NCBI GenBank assembly: GCA_041480065.1 | Contig: JBGOZF010000010.1 | Location: 16,781 to 80,780 of the forward strand | Origin: Fen-999 sp041480065 | GTDB lineage: Bacteria > Pseudomonadota > Gammaproteobacteria > Burkholderiales > Rhodocyclaceae | Reading direction: 5' to 3' | Length of the DNA: 64,000 bases | Part shown: piece by piece, positions 59,757-64,000 of the stretch | How the letters are laid out: every line of letters starts with the position of its first letter | Position numbering within the stretch: position 1 is the first letter of the stretch | The notes under the pieces: generated by a model | The model's database searches: none | Told to the model about the DNA's origin: nothing | The model's input: only the letters and a program-made list of their open reading frames with translations | Program-made: the position numbers and the translations under genes

Positions 59757-61487
59757 ATGTCGCAAATTCACTATCTTCCCGACCTTCTGGTCAGCCAGAT
59801 TGCCGCCGGCGAGGTCGTCGAACGCCCCGCCTCGGTACTCAAGGAACTGATCGAAAATAGCCTGGACGCCGGCGCCGGCCGGATCGACGTCCAGATCGAG
59901 GAAGGCGGCATCCGCCTGATCCGCGTCGCCGACGACGGCGGCGGCATTGCCAAGGACGACCTGCCGCTCGCCCTGGCCCGGCATGCCACCAGCAAGATCG
60001 CCAGCCTGGACGACCTGGAACGGGTCGCCAGCTACGGTTTCCGCGGCGAAGCCCTGGCCTCGATCGCCTCGGTCGCGCGCCTGACGCTCACCAGCCGTTC
60101 GCCGGCCGAGAGCCATGCCTGGCGGCTGCGCGAGGGCGCCACAGTCGAACCGGCAGCGCTGGTGCAGGGAACCGTGATCGAAGCGGCCGACCTCTATTTC
60201 AATACCCCCGCCCGGCGCAAATTCCTCAAGTCGGAAGCCACGGAATTCGCCCATTGCGACGATGTCCTGCGGCGCATGGCCCTGGCGCGGCCCGAGGTCG
60301 CCTTCAATCTGACACACAACGGCGCCGCCAGGCGCCGCCTGCCCGCTGCCGATCTTGAACGCCGGGTGCGCGAGATATTCGGCGACGAGTTTCCCGCCCA
60401 GGCCCGCAGCGTCGAAGCCCAGGCGGGGCCGCTGCGCCTGACCGGCTTCGCCGCCCTGCCCGCCTACTCCAAGGCCTCGCGCGACGAACAGTACTTCTTC
60501 GTCAACGGCCGCTTCGTCCGCGACAAGCTGCTCGCCCACGCCGCCCGCGAGGCGTATGCCGACGTGCTGCACGGCGCACGCCATCCCGCCTACGTGCTGT
60601 TCCTGAGCCTCGACCCGGCCGCCGTGGACGTGAACGTGCATCCAGCCAAGATCGAGGTCCGCTTCCGCGATGCCCGGGCGATTCACCAGTTCGTCTTTCA
60701 CGCCCTGACGCGGGCGCTGGCCGAGCCGCTTGCCGCCGCCAGGACAGCCGCGGTCCATCCTGTCGCTGCACCCTACCAGGCGCCACCACGCCAGATGAAC
60801 CTGTCGGTCCAGGAACGGCAGGACGCCAGCGCCTACCTCAACTTCGCCGGCCAGGCATTCGCGCAGGCGCGCAAGGAACCGCTGTCCGAAAGCACCGGCG
60901 TCATACCGCCTCTCGGCTACGCCATCGGCCAGCTCCATGGCCTCTATGTCCTGGCGCAGAACGAGGCCGGACTGGTGCTGGTCGATCAGCACGCCGCCCA
61001 CGAGCGCATCCTCTACGAGCGGCTCAAGACCACGCTCGATGCCGGCCCGCCGCCGACCCAGAACCTGCTGGTGCCCGCGCTCTTCGCCGCCAGCGACAAG
61101 GAGATGGCGACCGCGGGTGACGAAGAAGAGACGCTGCGCAATCTCGGCTTCGAGATCGCCGCCGCCGGACCGCGCCAACTGGCGGTGCGTGCCGTACCGG
61201 CGCTCGTTGCCGGCGGCGACGTCGCAGCGTTGACGCGCAACCTCCTGTCCGAACTTGCCGAGCACCCTGCCAGCCAGGTCGTGACCGCACGGCGCAACGA
61301 ATTGCTCGCCACCATGGCCTGCCACGGCGCAGTCCGCGGCCGGCGGCCGATGACCCTGCCCGAAATGAACTCGCTCTTGCGCGAGATGGAAGCGACCGAT
61401 CGCGCCGACCAGTGCAACCACGGCCGGCCGACCTGGGTGCAACTGGCGCTGGACGACATCGACAAGCTGTTTCTCCGTGGCCGCTGA
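59757..61487 (+). CDS. mutL: DNA mismatch repair protein MutL
   Basis: 576 residues. GHKL ATPase N-terminus: ASVLKELIENSLDAGA, DDGGGIAKDDL, and YGFRGEALASIASV. The C-terminal domain carries DQHAAHERILYE, matching the DQHA-x2-E-x4-E metal site of endonucleolytic MutL, so it probably nicks DNA itself, as expected where MutH is absent. Its 3' end overlaps miaA by 11 bp. Confidence 0.96.
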   Translation: MSQIHYLPDLLVSQIAAGEVVERPASVLKELIENSLDAGAGRIDVQIEEGGIRLIRVADDGGGIAKDDLPLALARHATSKIASLDDLERVASYGFRGEALASIASVARLTLTSRSPAESHAWRLREGATVEPAALVQGTVIEAADLYFNTPARRKFLKSEATEFAHCDDVLRRMALARPEVAFNLTHNGAARRRLPAADLERRVREIFGDEFPAQARSVEAQAGPLRLTGFAALPAYSKASRDEQYFFVNGRFVRDKLLAHAAREAYADVLHGARHPAYVLFLSLDPAAVDVNVHPAKIEVRFRDARAIHQFVFHALTRALAEPLAAARTAAVHPVAAPYQAPPRQMNLSVQERQDASAYLNFAGQAFAQARKEPLSESTGVIPPLGYAIGQLHGLYVLAQNEAGLVLVDQHAAHERILYERLKTTLDAGPPPTQNLLVPALFAASDKEMATAGDEEETLRNLGFEIAAAGPRQLAVRAVPALVAGGDVAALTRNLLSELAEHPASQVVTARRNELLATMACHGAVRGRRPMTLPEMNSLLREMEATDRADQCNHGRPTWVQLALDDIDKLFLRGR

Positions 61488-62433
61488 TTTGCCACCCTTT
61501 CTGCCGCCGGCCATCCTGCTCATGGGGCCGACGGCCAGCGGCAAGACAGCGCTGGCGTTCGACATCGCCCGCCGCTTCCCGGTCGACATCATCAGCGTCG
61601 ACTCGGCCCAGGTCTTCCGCGACATGGACATCGGCACCGCGAAACCCGACGCCGAGACCCTGGCCCGCTTCCCGCACCGGCTGATCGATCTCATCACACC
61701 GGAAGAACGCTACTCGGCCGCCCGCTTCCGCGACGACGCGCTGCACGAGATGGCTGCGATCACCGCGGCGGGCCGCGTACCGCTGCTGGTCGGCGGCACC
61801 ATGCTCTACTTCAAGGCGCTGCGCGAGGGCCTCGCCGACCTGCCGCAGGCCGATGCAGAAATGCGTGCCACCATCGACGCTGAAGCAGCGTCACGCGGCT
61901 GGCCGGCACTCCACGCCGAACTCGCGCAACTCGATCCGGACACCGCGGCTCGCCTCGCACCCAACGACGCCCAGCGCATCCAGCGCGCGCTCGAAGTCGT
62001 GCGCGTCACCGGCAGGCCGATGGGCGAATCGTTCGCCCGGCAGGCTGCGGAGTCGCTGCCATACCGCACACTCTCGCTCGCCCTCTCGCCCTCCGATCGC
62101 AGCGTGCTGCACGAGCGCATCGCCGAACGTTTCGACGCCATGCTCGCCGCGGGCCTCATTGCCGAGGTCCAGGCGTTGCGCAAGAAATACCGGCTGAACG
62201 CCGAACTGCCGTCGATGCGCTGCGTCGGCTACCGGCAGGTCTGGGCGATGCTCGAAGGTGAAATGCCGACAACCGAACTGCGCGATCGCGGCATCTTCGC
62301 CACCCGCCAGTTCGCCAAGCGGCAAATCACCTGGCTGCGCGCCACGCCCGGCGTCACGACGCTGGACAGCCTCGACACCGGCGCCGCGGCGCAGGCCTTC
62401 AAGGCCATCGAGAAGCTGGTGGCGGATGACTAA
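61477..62433 (+). CDS. miaA: tRNA dimethylallyltransferase
   Basis: 318 residues from a GTG start inside the mutL end. P-loop GPTASGKTALAFDIA (residues 17-31), substrate motif DSAQVFRDMDIGTAKP, and CVGYRQVWAMLEGE. It adds the isopentenyl group to A37 of tRNAs reading UNN codons. The mutL-miaA pair is conserved; hfq, which usually follows, is replaced here by the inverted-repeat spacer and the TIR gene. Confidence 0.96.
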   Translation: MAADLPPFLPPAILLMGPTASGKTALAFDIARRFPVDIISVDSAQVFRDMDIGTAKPDAETLARFPHRLIDLITPEERYSAARFRDDALHEMAAITAAGRVPLLVGGTMLYFKALREGLADLPQADAEMRATIDAEAASRGWPALHAELAQLDPDTAARLAPNDAQRIQRALEVVRVTGRPMGESFARQAAESLPYRTLSLALSPSDRSVLHERIAERFDAMLAAGLIAEVQALRKKYRLNAELPSMRCVGYRQVWAMLEGEMPTTELRDRGIFATRQFAKRQITWLRATPGVTTLDSLDTGAAAQAFKAIEKLVADD

Positions 62434-62446
62434 CGATGGCTTCAAT

Positions 62447-62478
62447 TCGGCCTTATGTGGAGTGCTGCATAAGGCCGA
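62447..62478. repeat. Perfect 11-bp inverted repeat downstream of miaA
   Basis: TCGGCCTTATG and CATAAGGCCGA flank TGGAGTGCTG. It could end the miaA transcript, though no T-run follows, or mark an insertion boundary. Two further inverted repeats follow: GCTGCC/GGCAGC near 62482-62500 and GTTCGGCC/GGCCGAAC between about 62512 and 62552. No gene lies in 62434-62590. Confidence 0.6.
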
Positions 62479-62590
62479 CGTGCTGCCCGATGGCGGCAGC
62501 GTAGGACGGTAGTTCGGCCGGAGCTGTTATTCGACCATCACAGGCCGAACGACAGGTTTCCGATAGTGAACAGACTTTGGCGCCGTAAGA

Positions 62591-64000
62591 CTATTGAACG
62601 GCATGCCTCCGTTCAATCAGCTCGATGAAGTCATCGAAGCGCTCGTCCGCAACAGACCTACCGCGTGGAATCAAGACATCAGCGGCCCAACTCAGCATAT
62701 CCGCAGAACGATGCTCAAAATCCCTAATAAGTAACAATTGATCTCTGGTCGATTCGCCCCAGCTCAAAGGATCAAGCCCTTCCGTAGCCTCCTCTAAACG
62801 TTCCCGCTCACCCTTCCAATATCGAACAACTTTGAGTCGATCAATGGCTTGGTCAATACAGGCATCCGACAATACTACCGGGGCGATACGGTCAAACATG
62901 TCACTCCTGTCGCCCAATGAAGATTGCCACAGGTAAAGCAACTCACGCATGCAATATGGTGACCGAAGATACTTCGCGCTAAAGATCACCACGACCTTAC
63001 TGGCTTGGCCAATTTCAGCTATGAAGCGGGATATCCAATCTCCGGTGCGCATGGATGACTTATCCCGCCGCACGCAATGTCCTCGTGCAGCTAGCTTGCG
63101 TTCCAAACTGTCTGCAACATCCTCGCTTTCTCCTCCCCATGCGTAGGAGATATGGACAACACTCTCACTCTCGGGCACTGCATCCAGTTCCTCAGACTTG
63201 ATTGCCGCTTGGGTACTGGCGAGAGAGGTCGAGGATTCGCCACCGAATGCGCCTTCGCTTTGCACCTTCTGCAGCTCTATCTCGGCGATTTCGTCAGCCA
63301 GCCGCTTTAGGAAGGCCGTCTCGTCTGGACGGAGCTCAGCGAATCCGCTATCAATGCACTCGCGCGCCTCCTTGAATCGGCCACCTCGCATCAGTATTTT
63401 GATCTTGGCTCGATAGAACACATCCATCTGTCGCAGCCCGCTCGCGATTGCATCCCGCCCCTTGTCGAGAATAGCCAGAGCCTCGTCATATCGACCTTGG
63501 TCGGCAAGAAACTCGGCTGCCGCCCTGAAGACGGAAAGAGAATTGCGCGTTCCTGGAACTTCCCGAATGCATTCAAGGAGGAGGTTGATCGCGGCCTCCT
63601 TTGCCCCGCGACGATTCAAGAACTCCGCTCCACGTTGATACAAATGGAAGATCAAGCCGCCGGAACGCGTGGCAGATCGAATTCCAGCCCGGAGATAATC
63701 TTCCGCAGCTTTGATATCCCCGGTCTTTGCGGCAAGTTCCGCCGCCGATTGGTAGAGCGAGAAGAGGTTTTTGTCGGCCGGGATGACCTTGATCCCTTCC
63801 TTCAGCAAGGCCACGGCGTCGTCAGTCTTCCCTGCCTGTCCCAGCAGTTCCGCCGCCGATTGGTAAAGCGAAGAGAGGCTCTTGTCGGCCGGGATGATCT
63901 TGATCCCTTCCTTCAGCAAAGCGACGGCGTCGTCAGTCTTCCCTGCCTGTCCCAGCAATTCCGCCGCCGATTGGTAGAGTGAATAGAGGTTTTTGTCGGC
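62591..64000 (-). CDS. TPR-like repeat protein with C-terminal TIR domain (5' truncated)
   Basis: The frame is open from base 64000 to the stop at 62591 (469 residues seen); the N-terminus lies beyond the window and the TTG at 63958 is internal. It begins with near-identical 37-residue helical repeats (SLYQSAAELLGQAGKTDDA pattern), continues with diverged repeats to about 63280, a linker, then a TIR domain from about 63165: VHISYAWGGESEDVADSL, RDKSSMRTGDWISRFIAEIG, VVVIFSAKYL and SPYCMREL. The Glu of CMREL aligns with the catalytic Glu of TIR NADases. The C-terminal ~90 residues are unassigned. Composition is AT-richer than all neighbours, suggesting acquisition. A defence (NAD-depleting) effector is likely but unproven. 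Confidence 0.82.
   Translation of the reverse strand, partial: ADKNLYSLYQSAAELLGQAGKTDDAVALLKEGIKIIPADKSLSSLYQSAAELLGQAGKTDDAVALLKEGIKVIPADKNLFSLYQSAAELAAKTGDIKAAEDYLRAGIRSATRSGGLIFHLYQRGAEFLNRRGAKEAAINLLLECIREVPGTRNSLSVFRAAAEFLADQGRYDEALAILDKGRDAIASGLRQMDVFYRAKIKILMRGGRFKEARECIDSGFAELRPDETAFLKRLADEIAEIELQKVQSEGAFGGESSTSLASTQAAIKSEELDAVPESESVVHISYAWGGESEDVADSLERKLAARGHCVRRDKSSMRTGDWISRFIAEIGQASKVVVIFSAKYLRSPYCMRELLYLWQSSLGDRSDMFDRIAPVVLSDACIDQAIDRLKVVRYWKGERERLEEATEGLDPLSWGESTRDQLLLIRDFEHRSADMLSWAADVLIPRGRSVADERFDDFIELIERRHAVQ
63779..64000 (-). repeat. Two near-identical 111-bp tandem coding repeats
   Basis: Units 63890-64000 and 63779-63889 encode 37 residues each and differ at only three residues. 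The DNA differs at roughly ten positions. A third, more diverged unit follows at 63778. The array may continue to the right of the window. Confidence 0.85.

Noticed and set aside
62447..62478. Integron attC site
   Set aside because: The outer arms do not show the required RYYYAAC/GTTRRRY core sites; kept only as an unexplained inverted repeat.
63779..64000. Tandem ~111-bp repeats as a CRISPR-like array
   Set aside because: The units are contiguous with no spacers and encode in-frame 37-residue protein repeats.

Overview
This 64 kb window is GC-rich, densely coded chromosome of a betaproteobacterium. It most likely belongs to the Rhodocyclales/Nitrosomonadales side of the class. That placement is inferred from gene order and protein similarity, not from any database search. 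Supporting blocks are tkt-gap-pgk-pyk-fba followed by purC, lptD-surA-pdxA-rsmA divergent from amgK-murU, dusB-fis-purH, and dut-coaBC next to radC and rpmB-rpmG. The cell can probably fix CO2: a form II RuBisCO, phosphoribulokinase and a CbbR regulator are all present.

Layout. 1-2.8 kb is the 3' part of a very large filamentous-haemagglutinin adhesin. 2.9-10.7 kb holds a PEP-CTERM esterase, a YidB protein, rpiA, phoU, yggX, argA, a polyphosphate:AMP phosphotransferase, rsmE and a thioredoxin-fold protein. 10.7-22.2 kb is the Calvin-cycle/glycolysis locus: cbbR divergent from cbbY-cbbM, then prkB-tkt-gap-pgk-pyk-fba. Three matching ~41-bp bipartite sequences lie in the cbbR/cbbY gap, before cbbM and before prkB, and are the probable CbbR operators. 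22.2-30.5 kb contains psiE, purC, prlC (carrying an in-frame repeat element), a glutaredoxin-like protein, a PilZ protein, a MalY/PatB lyase, xthA, and a Crp-type regulator with a DUF2892 membrane protein behind a perfect TGTGA-N6-TCACA site.

30.5-37.6 kb is envelope biogenesis (rsmA, pdxA, surA, lptD) and cell-wall recycling (amgK, murU). 37.6-45.6 kb runs pepP, ubiH, dusB, fis, purH, pagP, purD, hemF, with a lipid A acyltransferase placed between two purine genes. 45.6-49.4 kb is a redox cassette: a second Crp-type regulator, a membrane polyferredoxin, a membrane-anchored dihaem peroxidase and a DUF4242 protein. Two copies of one palindrome precede the polyferredoxin gene and the DUF4242-peroxidase pair. 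49.5-62.4 kb is core genome: GNAT, dut, coaBC, radC, a receiver protein, rpmB-rpmG, a tightly coupled mscS-to-lipoprotein operon, dedA, mutL and miaA.

From about 62.44 kb the character changes. A non-coding stretch rich in inverted repeats is followed by a visibly AT-richer gene that runs off the right edge. It encodes tandem 37-residue helical repeats ending in a TIR domain with the conserved glutamate of TIR NADases. It is the best candidate here for an undescribed (probably anti-phage) system, but its N-terminus and neighbours lie outside the window. No tRNA, rRNA, CRISPR array or complete insertion sequence was seen.
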